The notes beneath the pieces are model-generated. The model was not told the origin of the DNA and ran no database searches. It saw only the letters and a list, made by a program, of their open reading frames with translations. A stretch of 31,071 bases of DNA, taken from assembly GCA_050485385.1 (NCBI GenBank), contig JBJHBG010000058.1:1-31071 (forward strand), given 5' to 3'. This DNA is from RECO01 sp050485385 (GTDB taxonomy: Bacteria; Pseudomonadota; Alphaproteobacteria; Geminicoccales; Geminicoccaceae). Positions 16,141-25,157 of the stretch are shown piece after piece (positions within the stretch are counted from its first letter, which is position 1; each line of letters opens with the position of its first letter). A program made the translations under genes and the position numbers.

Positions 16141-16165
16141 GGGGGCTTTCGGCCCCCCGATCCTT
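16141..16165 (+). terminator. GC hairpin terminator after the zeta/SDHAF4 pair
   Basis: Stem GGGGGC/GCCCCC with loop TTTCG, then CGATCCTT. Stem and tail closely repeat the element at 11521-11544, and both stand directly after the last gene of a transcription unit. The tail is pyrimidine-rich but not a pure T tract. Confidence 0.5.
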
Positions 16166-16186
16166 GCATCCTAGCGGCGCGTTCCG

Positions 16187-17253
16187 GTGCCGCCGCGCCT
16201 CCCCATCGTCTACCACCCGGCCTACAGCGTGAAGCTGCCGGCGGCACACCGCTTCCCCATGCCCAAGTTCCACGCGCTGCATGCCGATCTGGAGCGGGCG
16301 GGCGTGGTCGGGACGGTCAACCGGTTCGTGCCGGACCTGGCGCCGCGGCCGTGGCTGGAGCTGGTGCACGAGCCCGACTACGTCGCCCGGATCCTGACGC
16401 AGTCCCTGCCGGCGGCAGCCGAGCGGCGGCTTGGCCTGCCGTTGAGCCCGGCCTTGACCGAGCGCTCGCGCGCGGCCGTCGCCGGCACGGTGCTGGCGGC
16501 CCGTCTCGCGCTGGAACACGGCCTTGCCTGCAACACGGCTGGCGGCAGCCATCATGCCTTCGCCGATGCCGGGACCGGCTTCTGCGTGTTCAACGACGTG
16601 GCCGTAGCGGCGGCACTCTTGTTGGTGGAAGGCTCGGTGCGACGCGTGCTGGTGATCGACCTCGACGTGCATCAGGGCGACGGCACGGCCGCGATTTTCG
16701 CGGGCGACCCGCGCGTCGTCACGTTCTCCATGCACGCCGCGACCAACTTCCCGGCGCGCAAGCAGCGGAGCGACCGCGACGTGGCGCTGCCGCGCGACGT
16801 CGAGGACGGCGCCTATCTGGAGCGGCTGGAAGCGGAACTGCCGGTGCTGCTCGGCGATGTCGGGATCGATCTCGTCTTCTACAATGCGGGCGTGGACCCG
16901 CATCGCGACGACCGGCTCGGCCACTTGGCGCTGACCGATCGGGGACTGGAGGCGCGGGAACGGTTGGTGCTCGCTGCCGTACGCGAACGCAACCTGCCGC
17001 TGGTCGGCGNNNNNNNNNNGCTGACCGCCTCCACGCTCGGCTCTAGCTTCACCCAGATCGTGTTCGCCTTCGCGGTGACGCCCGGCGCGATGATCGCGGG
17101 CGTCATCCTGGCCCTCGTGGTCGGGCTGCCGTACGCGAACGCAACCTGCCGCTGGTCGGCGTGATCGGCGGTGGCTACGACCGCGACCTCGCACGGCTGG
17201 CGCGGCGGCACGGCATCTTGCACCGCACCGCCGCGCGGCTCATGCCCGCGTGA
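16187..17253 (+). CDS. Histone deacetylase family protein, interrupted by an assembly gap
   Basis: A zinc-dependent deacetylase related to class IV (HDAC11-like) proteins, starting at a GTG with VYHPAYSVKLPAAHRFPM. Catalytic histidines are H122-H123 (GGSHHAF), and zinc ligands are D160, H162 (DLDVHQGDG) and D237 (NAGVDPH). The reading frame is broken at 17010 by ten Ns followed by 105 bases of foreign sequence and a second copy of the last 37 bases. Joining 16187-17009 to 17162-17253 restores a 304-residue protein with no frame error, and recovers the GGGY motif holding the catalytic tyrosine. So the gene is probably intact in the organism. Bacterial members deacetylate proteins, polyamines or other amides; the substrate here is unknown. 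Confidence 0.85.
17010..17019. other. Assembly gap (10 N)
   Basis: Ten undetermined bases. The round number suggests a placeholder of unknown true length. See the neighbouring duplicated 37 bp, which implies the two sides overlap and the real gap is zero or negative. Confidence 0.98.
17020..17124 (+). other. Misplaced fragment of an FtsX/MacB-like permease gene
   Basis: Read in the frame ending at 17124, these 105 bases encode a hydrophobic segment (GSSFTQIVFAFAVTPGAMIAG and a following LALVVGL) that resembles the last membrane helix of FtsX/MacB-type ABC permeases, not a deacetylase. It carries neither start nor stop and is joined to deacetylase sequence at the shared bases GCTGCC. I take it as a chimeric contig end from another locus. 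The family assignment rests on a short stretch. Confidence 0.55.
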
Positions 17254-17269
17254 AGCGGGTGCGCTCCCT

Positions 17270-17659
17270 TCAGCCGCCCGCGGACTCCTCGACGATCATG
17301 GTCTGGATCCGCGCCGCCAGCTCGGGATCGGCCTCGGCTGCGGCGACGATGGCGTTGTAGTCGTCGACGGTCAGACCCTCGCCCTCGACGGCCTCGACCA
17401 TCTGCGCCTGCGCCTCGTCGCGAAGCTGGTCGACCTCGGCCTCGGAGGTGGCCGCCTGCGCGGCCTCTTGCCACTGGCGGCCGATCTCCTGGACCTCGAG
17501 CGCGGCCGCGGCGAAGGCGCGCAGTTCCTGGTCACCGACCTCCATTCCCGGTGCCGCCTGCGCCCACGCCCGGTCCGCCGCCACGGGCGACGCTGGCACG
17601 AGCGGTGCCACGGCCCAAAGCGCGAGCGCGGCAGTGCTGGCAAGCAGGGTCATTCGCAT
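17270..17659 (-). CDS. Secreted DUF4168-like protein
   Basis: A 129-residue exported protein. A Sec signal peptide (MRMTLLASTAALALWAVAPL, cleavage probably after WAQA near residue 36) is followed by a compact acidic helical domain. VGDQELRAFAAAALEVQEI, GLTVDDYNAIVAAAEADPELAARI give the DUF4168 pattern, in which an N-terminal helix is followed by a segment like LSxExYNxIxxxAxxDPEL. The start at 17659 has GGAG 9 bases upstream; an ATG at 17674 is possible but lies before the ribosome site. It is convergent with the deacetylase and is preceded by an EcfG-type promoter. Function unknown; probably a periplasmic stress protein. Confidence 0.8.
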   Translation of the reverse strand: MRMTLLASTAALALWAVAPLVPASPVAADRAWAQAAPGMEVGDQELRAFAAAALEVQEIGRQWQEAAQAATSEAEVDQLRDEAQAQMVEAVEGEGLTVDDYNAIVAAAEADPELAARIQTMIVEESAGG

Positions 17660-17719
17660 GTCGTCGATCTCCATCTGGTCGATTGGCGGACCGGACGTAT
17701 CCCCCAGTCTCCGGTGGAC

Positions 17720-17744
17720 AACGCTGGCGGCGCTTCGAGGTTCC
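17720..17744 (-). promoter_or_regulatory. EcfG (general stress) type promoter of the DUF4168 gene
   Basis: On the minus strand GGAAC (17744-17740) and CGTT (17723-17720) are spaced by exactly 16 bases, an exact EcfG consensus with the same spacing as the site at 8665-8689. The -10 element lies 60 bases before the DUF4168 start, leaving a leader of about 50 bases. Sigma factor identity is inference. Confidence 0.7.
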
Positions 17745-17834
17745 GCCGCCCGATGCACGAATCGAGGGATGGCGACGGGCGGGAAAATCGCGTAACGGTT
17801 GACGGCTGCCGAACATCGGGGACCGGGCCGAGCC

Positions 17835-18641
17835 ATGCGCGCGTTGTTGGTGGAAGACGATCCGATTTCGTCGCGCCTCATCGAGGCGGCGTTGCGACAG
17901 AAGGACGTGTTGATCGAGGCGGCCGCCACCGGCGAGGACGGGCTGGAACTCGCCAAGGTCTACGACTTCGACATCGTCGTGCTGGACCTGCGGCTGCCGG
18001 ATCTCGACGGCGTCGACGTGGTCCGGCGGATGCGGGCGATGCACATGGCGGTGCCGATCCTGATCCTGTCGGCGGTCGAGCATCGCGAGGAGAAGGTGCG
18101 AGCCTTGATCGCCGGCGCCGACGACTACCTCACCAAGCCGTTCGACCCGGACGAACTCGCCGCCCGGCTGCAGGCCATCGTTCGTCGCTCGAAGGGGCAC
18201 CCCGCGTCGGTCATCCGCACCGGGCGGATGACGGTGGACCTCGCCAGCCGCAGCGTCACCATCGACGGCAAGCCCCTGCACGTCACCGGCAAGGAATACC
18301 GCATCCTGGAACTGCTCTCGCTCCGGAAGGGCATGACGCTGACCAAGGAAACCTTCCTCGACCACCTCTACGGCGGCATGGACGAACCCGAGCAGAAGAT
18401 CATCGACGTCTTCATCTGCAAGCTGAGGAAGAAGATCGCGGCGGTCGCCGGCCTCGACCATGGCATCCAGACGGTCTGGGGGCAGGGTTACGTGCTCAAG
18501 GACCCGCCCGAGGGCATGCACGAGTTGGCCGAGGACATGGACGACTACGAACCGGAACCCCTGCTCGACGGCCTGACGGAACTGGACCGGCTGGTTTTGA
18601 CGCTCCTGCCCGACCCGCCCGCGCACGACCGCCCGTCCTAG
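17835..18641 (+). CDS. CtrA-family response regulator
   Basis: A 268-residue OmpR-type regulator. The receiver domain (1-120) has the acidic pocket E7-D8-D9, phospho-acceptor D51, T/S at S79 and K101 (LTKPF). The winged-helix domain (about 125-230) is extremely close to Caulobacter CtrA: TGKEYRILELLSLRKG, HLYGGMDEPEQKIIDVF and CKLRKKI are nearly identical. The receiver differs more (ISSRLIEAALRQKDVLIEA where CtrA has a SATAQSIELML-like helix), and an acidic tail of about 35 residues (230-268) extends past the usual end. So it may be the cell-cycle regulator of this lineage or a paralogue. The start at 17835 gives the canonical MRALLVEDD. No histidine kinase is adjacent. It is divergent from the DUF4168 gene. 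Confidence 0.9.
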   Translation: MRALLVEDDPISSRLIEAALRQKDVLIEAAATGEDGLELAKVYDFDIVVLDLRLPDLDGVDVVRRMRAMHMAVPILILSAVEHREEKVRALIAGADDYLTKPFDPDELAARLQAIVRRSKGHPASVIRTGRMTVDLASRSVTIDGKPLHVTGKEYRILELLSLRKGMTLTKETFLDHLYGGMDEPEQKIIDVFICKLRKKIAAVAGLDHGIQTVWGQGYVLKDPPEGMHELAEDMDDYEPEPLLDGLTELDRLVLTLLPDPPAHDRPS

Positions 18642-18836
18642 AGCGCGTCTGGCGCTGTCCGATCGTGCGGCTCGGTGCGGCCGGCACGGGCACCGACGGC
18701 ATCATGGTGCCGATCGGCACGGCGCGGACCATTTGGAAGGCGCGCGGCTTGGCGCCTTGACCGTGACGCGGCGGGGGGCGATCCCGTGGTTGCCGATCCG
18801 CGTTGCGGTCGGGGTCCGCGTGGAGACGTGTGCGCC

Positions 18837-20303
18837 ATGACCGCCCAGTTCATTCCCGTCGAGCCGTTCGACCTCGTCGTCTTCGGCGGAACCGGCGACT
18901 TGGCCATGCGCAAGCTGCTGCCGGGCCTGTTGCACCGCGACCGGGACGGCCAGTTGCCGGCGGCGAGCCGGATCGTGGCGGTGGCGCGCGCCGACCTCGA
19001 CACGAGGGGCTATCGGCGGCTGGCGCAGGAGGCGTTGCGCGGGCAGATCGGCGCCGCCGAGGGGGCGTGTCTCGAGCGCTTCGCCGGCCGGCTGCACTAT
19101 CTCCGATTGGACGCGGTGGCGGGCGATTGGGGGACGCTGCGCAAGCTGTTGGACGCGCATCCCGAGCGGGTGCGCGTGGTCTATCTGGCCACCGCGCCCG
19201 CGCTGTTCGGGCCGATCTGCGAACGGCTGGGTACGCATGGGCTGATCACGCCCTCGACGCGGGTGGTGTTGGAGAAGCCGATCGGCCGCGACCTCGCCTC
19301 GGCCCGGGCGATCAACGCCGAGGTGGCGAAGGTGCTGGACGAGCGGCAGACCTTCCGCATCGACCACTATCTCGGCAAGGAGACGGTGCAGAACCTCTTG
19401 GCACTTCGCTTCGGCAACGTGCTGTTCGAGCCGGTGTGGTCGGCCGCCAGCATCGACCACGTGCAGATCACCGTGGCGGAGACGCTGGGGGTGGGCGGCC
19501 GTGCGGACTATTACGACAAGAGCGGCGCGCTCCGGGACATGGTGCAGAACCACCTGTTGCAGCTCTTGTGCCTCGTCGCCATGGAGCCGCCGAGTGCCCT
19601 GGACGCGGACGCGGTGCGCGACGAGAAGCTGAAGGTGCTCCGCGCCCTGCGCCCCATCGGCAGCGGCGACGTCGCCGGCAAGACCGTGCGCGGCCAGTAC
19701 GCCGCGGGCGCCGTCGACGGGGCGGCGGTGCAGGCGTACCGGGACGAGTTGGGTCACGGCAGCGACACCGAGACCTTCGCGCTGCTCAAGGCCGAGATCG
19801 ACAACTGGCGCTGGGCCGGCGTGCCGTTCTACCTCCGGACCGGCAAGCGGCTGGCGGCGCGCCAGTCGGACATCGCGATCCAGTTCCGCGCCGTGCCGCA
19901 CTCGATCTTCGGCGAGGCGTCGAGCGAGCTGGTGCCCAACCGGCTGCTGGTGCGCCTGCAACCGGACGAGGGGGTCAAGCTGTTCTTGACGATCAAGGAC
20001 CCCGGCCCCGGCGGTCTGCGCCTCAAGAGCGTGCCGTTGAACCTGTCCTACGCCGAGACCTTCGCGGTACGCTACCCGGACGCCTACGAGCGGCTGCTGC
20101 TCGACGTGATCCGCGGCAACCAGACGCTGTTCATGCGGGCCGACGAGGTGGAAGCCGCCTGGCGGTGGATCGATCCGATCGTCGAGGGCTGGGCCAATCG
20201 TGGAACGCCGGCGCGGCCCTATCCGGCCGGCAGCTGGGGGCCGGCGGACAGCACGGCGCTGATCGCCCGCGACGGCCGCGCCTGGCTCGAGGACGTGCCG
20301 TGA
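18837..20303 (+). CDS. zwf: Glucose-6-phosphate 1-dehydrogenase
   Basis: A 488-residue enzyme oxidising glucose-6-phosphate to 6-phosphogluconolactone with NAD(P)+. The nucleotide-binding fingerprint GGTGDLA is at 17-23 and the active-site signature RIDHYLGKE at 174-182 contains H177 and K181. EKPIGRD and YYDKSGALRDMVQNHL are also family hallmarks. The start at 18837 gives the normal length; GGAG lies upstream at a somewhat long distance. The 195 bases before it (18642-18836) hold no gene or strong regulatory site that I can see. It opens the Entner-Doudoroff operon: edd follows after 32 bases. No pgl (lactonase) gene is present between them, unlike many zwf-pgl-edd operons. Confidence 0.96.
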   Translation: MTAQFIPVEPFDLVVFGGTGDLAMRKLLPGLLHRDRDGQLPAASRIVAVARADLDTRGYRRLAQEALRGQIGAAEGACLERFAGRLHYLRLDAVAGDWGTLRKLLDAHPERVRVVYLATAPALFGPICERLGTHGLITPSTRVVLEKPIGRDLASARAINAEVAKVLDERQTFRIDHYLGKETVQNLLALRFGNVLFEPVWSAASIDHVQITVAETLGVGGRADYYDKSGALRDMVQNHLLQLLCLVAMEPPSALDADAVRDEKLKVLRALRPIGSGDVAGKTVRGQYAAGAVDGAAVQAYRDELGHGSDTETFALLKAEIDNWRWAGVPFYLRTGKRLAARQSDIAIQFRAVPHSIFGEASSELVPNRLLVRLQPDEGVKLFLTIKDPGPGGLRLKSVPLNLSYAETFAVRYPDAYERLLLDVIRGNQTLFMRADEVEAAWRWIDPIVEGWANRGTPARPYPAGSWGPADSTALIARDGRAWLEDVP

Positions 20304-20335
20304 CCCCGACCCTTCAGCGCCCAGGAGATGATGCC

Positions 20336-22156
<1,821 letters not shown>

Positions 22157-22167
22157 GGGGATCGACG

Positions 22168-22833
22168 ATGCAGGACACCAACCGTTTGCTCGCCATCATG
22201 GACTTGGCGCCGGTCGTTCCGGTGGTCGTGGTCGACGTGCCCGACGCGGCCGTCGGGCTCGCCCGGGCCCTGCTCGCGGGCGGCATCCCGACCATCGAGA
22301 TCACCTTCCGCACGGCTCGGGCGCTCGACTGCCTGAAGGCGGTGACGGCGGAGGTGCCGGAGATGGTGGTGGGTGCGGGAACCGTGCTCGACGGCGGCCA
22401 GCTCGACCTTGCGCATCGGGCCGGGGCCGCCTTCGCGGTGAGCCCCGGCGCCGCGGCGGCCCTGCTCGACGCCGCCGCCGGCCATCCGCTGCCGTTGTTG
22501 CCGGGCGTGGCCACGGCGAGCGAGGCGATGACGCTCCTGGAGCGCGGCTACGCGGCGATGAAGTTCTTCCCGGCGGAGCCGGCCGGTGGTGTCGTCTATC
22601 TGCAAGCGCTGGCGTCACCCTTGCCGCAGGCCCAGTTCTGTCCGACGGGCGGCATCACCCAAGCGTCGGCGTCGAGCTATCTGGCGCTCGCCAACGTGCG
22701 CTGCGTCGGCGGTTCGTGGCTGGCGCCCAAGGAGGCGCTCGCCGCGGCCGACTGGCAGCGCATCACTCGACTGGCCCGCGCCGCGGCAGCGCTCGGAGGG
22801 CATGGCACCGCCTCCGGGACGCTCGCCGACTAG
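22168..22833 (+). CDS. eda: KDPG aldolase (2-keto-3-deoxy-6-phosphogluconate aldolase)
   Basis: A 221-residue class I aldolase cleaving KDPG to pyruvate and glyceraldehyde-3-phosphate. The catalytic glutamate is E44 (TIEITFRT) and the Schiff-base lysine is K132 (AMKFFPAE). VVGAGTV and CPTGGI phosphate-loop motifs are present. The ATG at 22168 is chosen because GAGGGG lies 7-12 bases upstream; an ATG at 22153, overlapping the edd stop, would add five residues. Last gene of zwf-edd-eda. It converges with the GGDEF/EAL gene 75 bases on. Confidence 0.95.
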   Translation: MQDTNRLLAIMDLAPVVPVVVVDVPDAAVGLARALLAGGIPTIEITFRTARALDCLKAVTAEVPEMVVGAGTVLDGGQLDLAHRAGAAFAVSPGAAAALLDAAAGHPLPLLPGVATASEAMTLLERGYAAMKFFPAEPAGGVVYLQALASPLPQAQFCPTGGITQASASSYLALANVRCVGGSWLAPKEALAAADWQRITRLARAAAALGGHGTASGTLAD

Positions 22834-22849
22834 GGCCGAACGGCGGCCC
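22833..22849 (+). terminator. Possible terminator hairpin after eda
   Basis: GGGCCG (22833-22838) and CGGCCC (22844-22849) form a 6-bp stem with loop AACGG, starting at the last base of the eda stop codon. There is no T tract and the whole 22834-22908 region is rich in GGCC palindromes, so the call is weak. Confidence 0.25.
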
Positions 22850-22908
22850 GAACGGCCGTCGTGCCTGGCGTGCGCGTCGGCCGCCATGCTCGGCGCCGCA
22901 GCGTCCGT

Positions 22909-25080
22909 TCAGGCCGTTGCGTTGGCGCGGACTGGGGACCAGAGGCGCTCGAAGGCAGCCGCGTCGAGCGGTTTGGCGAACAGATGGCCTTGCATCTGGT
23001 CGCAGCCGGCGGCCCGCAGATAGGCGCGTTGCGGTTCGGTCTCGACGCCTTCGGCCGTGACCTCCAGGCCCAGCGCGTGGCCCAACTCGATGACCGCGTC
23101 GACGATGGCGGTCGCGTCCGCCGCATGGCCGAGGTGACGGACGAAGGACCGATCCACCTTGACCCGGTCGACCTGCAGCGTCCTGAGCCGGCCGAAGCTC
23201 GAATAGCCCATCCCGAAGTCGTCGAGGGCGATCCGCACGCCCGAGGCCCGGAGCGCCCGCAATTCGGCCACCGCGCGGCCGTGGTCGTCGAGCAGGACGC
23301 TTTCGGTCACCTCGACCTCCAGCCGCGCGGGCGCGAGGTTCTCCTGCCGGGCGATCGCCAGGATGCGCTGGCCCAGCCCGCTCTTGGCGAAGGACTTGGG
23401 TGAGACGTTGACGGCGAGTTTCAGCCCCGACCACGGCCGCACCGTGCGGCATGCGATTTGGAGCACCCATTCGTCGAGCCGGCGAACCAGTCCGGCCTGC
23501 TCGGCCACCGGCACGAACGCGGCGGGGCCGATGCGGCCGAGGCGGGGGTGGTCCCAACGCACCAGGGCCTCGACGCCGCGAATCGTCCCTGTCCGCATGT
23601 CGACGAGCGGCTGGTAGTGGACGAGCAGCCCGGCGCCGCCCGCATCCAGGGCAGCGCGCAACTCCTCCTCGATGGCGTGACGTGCCTGGACCTCGTCGTC
23701 CATCTCGGGCGCGAAGTGGCACCAGGCATCGCGTCCGCCACGTTTGGCGGCATAGAGGGCAATGTCCGCCCGGCGCAGCAACTCGCTCCGGTCCAGTCCC
23801 GGCTCCGGGAACGCGCAGCCGATCGAGACGCCGATGGTCGCCTTGCCGCCGGTGACCTCGAACGGCGCCCGCGCCGACGCCAGTACGTCCGCCGCGAAGG
23901 TGTCGACGTCGTCCACCGAGCGCAGATGGCGCAGCACGACGGCGAACTCGTCGCCGCCCAGGCGCGCGAGCACGTCGTCGGGTTGCAGATGCTGCGTGAC
24001 GCGGGAGGCGAACTCGCGGATGACCTCGTCGCCGGCCTGATGGCCGTAGGTGTCGTTGACGTCCTTGAAACGGTCGAGGTCGACGAGCAGGAGCGCCATC
24101 GGCTCTGCCGGCCCCTGGTCCAGCACGCGTTGGAGGTGCAGCATGAGCTGCGCTCGGTTGGGCAGACCCGTCAGCGTATCGCGATAGGCGAGGTGGAGCG
24201 CGTAGGCCTCGCTGGCTTCGAGCGCCGCCGAGCTGCGGTAGAGGTGTCGCGCGGACAGGCCGACCAGCGTCAGGAGGACGACCGCGGTAACGGTCGCCAT
24301 CGGCAGGGTGGCGGCGAGGATGCGACGGCCCGGCAGCAGCGGGTCCCACAACAACGCCGCGATCGGCACACCGTCCGGGCCCACGATCGGCAAACCCGTT
24401 TCCTCGTCGGTTCCGGCGTCCGGCGGTGCGATGCGGGCGCCCCGGAGCTGGTAGTCGTGCCGGACCTTGGCGAGGAAGGTGCCGTCCAGGGTCTGCACGC
24501 TGACGAAGACATGCTCGCGGCCGCGCGGAACCACGGTTCGCTCGGTGTGCGGCAGGATCGGCATCAGGCTGACGATCGCCGGGCGACCATCGACGAGGTG
24601 CAACGCCCATTCCGCGATCACGTCGTCGCCGCGTTCGTCGAGGCGTGCGCGCAGTGCGGCCAACTGCGGGGCCAGCACCTCGAGCGCGGCGACGTTGTCC
24701 GGCGAGCTGTCGGCCATGCCATCGCGCATGGCGTAGAGGAGGCCGTTCGACGGCGTCAGCACGAAGGTACGGTCGTGACCGAAATAGTCGAACATCCAGT
24801 CGCCGAGGTTCTCGTGCAGCCAACGGATGTCGCGCGCCTCGGCGGCAAGCACGGCTTCGTCCCAGAAGGTGACGCTTTCCTGGTCGCGGGCGACGCGGAC
24901 GATCTGCTCGTCGATGCCGTGGCGCACCAGATCGCGCTGCCATGCCAGCGCGGCCTGGTCCGTCTCGAGCACGGCTTCGTGCACGACCAGCGCCATGAAG
25001 CCCAGCGCCAGCAGGGCGAAGGCACCGAGCCATCCCAAGAGAGTCTGCGAGAGCCGCCTGGCCCTCGACGCGTGCGACAT
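22909..25080 (-). CDS. Membrane GGDEF-EAL protein with CHASE4-like sensor
   Basis: A 723-residue inner-membrane protein for cyclic-di-GMP turnover. TM1 (about 14-36) and TM2 (about 258-277) bracket a periplasmic CHASE4-like domain with the typical SVTFWDEAV and NLGDWMFDYFGHDRTFVL segments. The GGDEF domain (about 295-455) has DTLTGLPNRA and an intact GGDEF at 375-379. The product-inhibition I-site, normally RxxD five residues before GGDEF, reads QPDD (366-369), so feedback control is probably lost. The EAL domain (about 467-715) keeps EAL at 504-506, NVSPKSF, DDFGMGYSS, KVDRSFV and AEGVE, so phosphodiesterase activity is plausible. Both activities may exist; the net direction cannot be read from sequence. 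The ATG at 25080 has GAGG 8 bases upstream. Confidence 0.93.
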   Translation of the reverse strand: MSHASRARRLSQTLLGWLGAFALLALGFMALVVHEAVLETDQAALAWQRDLVRHGIDEQIVRVARDQESVTFWDEAVLAAEARDIRWLHENLGDWMFDYFGHDRTFVLTPSNGLLYAMRDGMADSSPDNVAALEVLAPQLAALRARLDERGDDVIAEWALHLVDGRPAIVSLMPILPHTERTVVPRGREHVFVSVQTLDGTFLAKVRHDYQLRGARIAPPDAGTDEETGLPIVGPDGVPIAALLWDPLLPGRRILAATLPMATVTAVVLLTLVGLSARHLYRSSAALEASEAYALHLAYRDTLTGLPNRAQLMLHLQRVLDQGPAEPMALLLVDLDRFKDVNDTYGHQAGDEVIREFASRVTQHLQPDDVLARLGGDEFAVVLRHLRSVDDVDTFAADVLASARAPFEVTGGKATIGVSIGCAFPEPGLDRSELLRRADIALYAAKRGGRDAWCHFAPEMDDEVQARHAIEEELRAALDAGGAGLLVHYQPLVDMRTGTIRGVEALVRWDHPRLGRIGPAAFVPVAEQAGLVRRLDEWVLQIACRTVRPWSGLKLAVNVSPKSFAKSGLGQRILAIARQENLAPARLEVEVTESVLLDDHGRAVAELRALRASGVRIALDDFGMGYSSFGRLRTLQVDRVKVDRSFVRHLGHAADATAIVDAVIELGHALGLEVTAEGVETEPQRAYLRAAGCDQMQGHLFAKPLDAAAFERLWSPVRANATA

Positions 25081-25090
25081 GCAACCGGCC

Positions 25091-25108
25091 TCGTCGTAGC
25101 TCCGACGA
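25091..25108 (-). other. Leader hairpin before the GGDEF-EAL start
   Basis: TCGTCG-TAGCTC-CGACGA is a perfect 6-bp inverted repeat with a 6-base loop, ending 11 bases upstream of the ATG at 25080. Its arm abuts the GAGG ribosome site. A CGTTA/TAACG pair (25109-25113 and 25126-25130) lies just upstream and might be an operator. Both are suggestive only. Confidence 0.25.
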
Positions 25109-25157
25109 CGTTAGCCGGTTCGCGTTAACGAAGTCTTGGCCGGAGCGGCGCCGCCCT

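Larger units (their letters stand above)
16973..17161. repeat. 37-bp direct repeat flanking the assembly gap
   Basis: Bases 16973-17009 recur exactly at 17125-17161. The copies are separated by the N run and 105 unrelated bases. The duplication lies inside the deacetylase coding sequence and makes sense only as overlapping contig ends left unmerged by the scaffolder. It should not be read as a biological repeat. Confidence 0.8.

Noticed and set aside
16187..17164. A deacetylase fused to a hydrophobic C-terminal segment
   Set aside because: The apparent fusion arises from reading through ten Ns into misplaced sequence. The duplicated 37 bp and restored frame show the true end at 17253.
18642..18836. 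A small gene or regulatory RNA before zwf
   Set aside because: No frame with a ribosome site and no strong hairpin followed by a T tract was seen.
25109..25130. CtrA-type binding site (TTAA-N7-TTAA) upstream of the GGDEF-EAL gene
   Set aside because: The half-sites TTAG/TTAA are spaced by 10 bases and one is imperfect; it does not fit the CtrA consensus.
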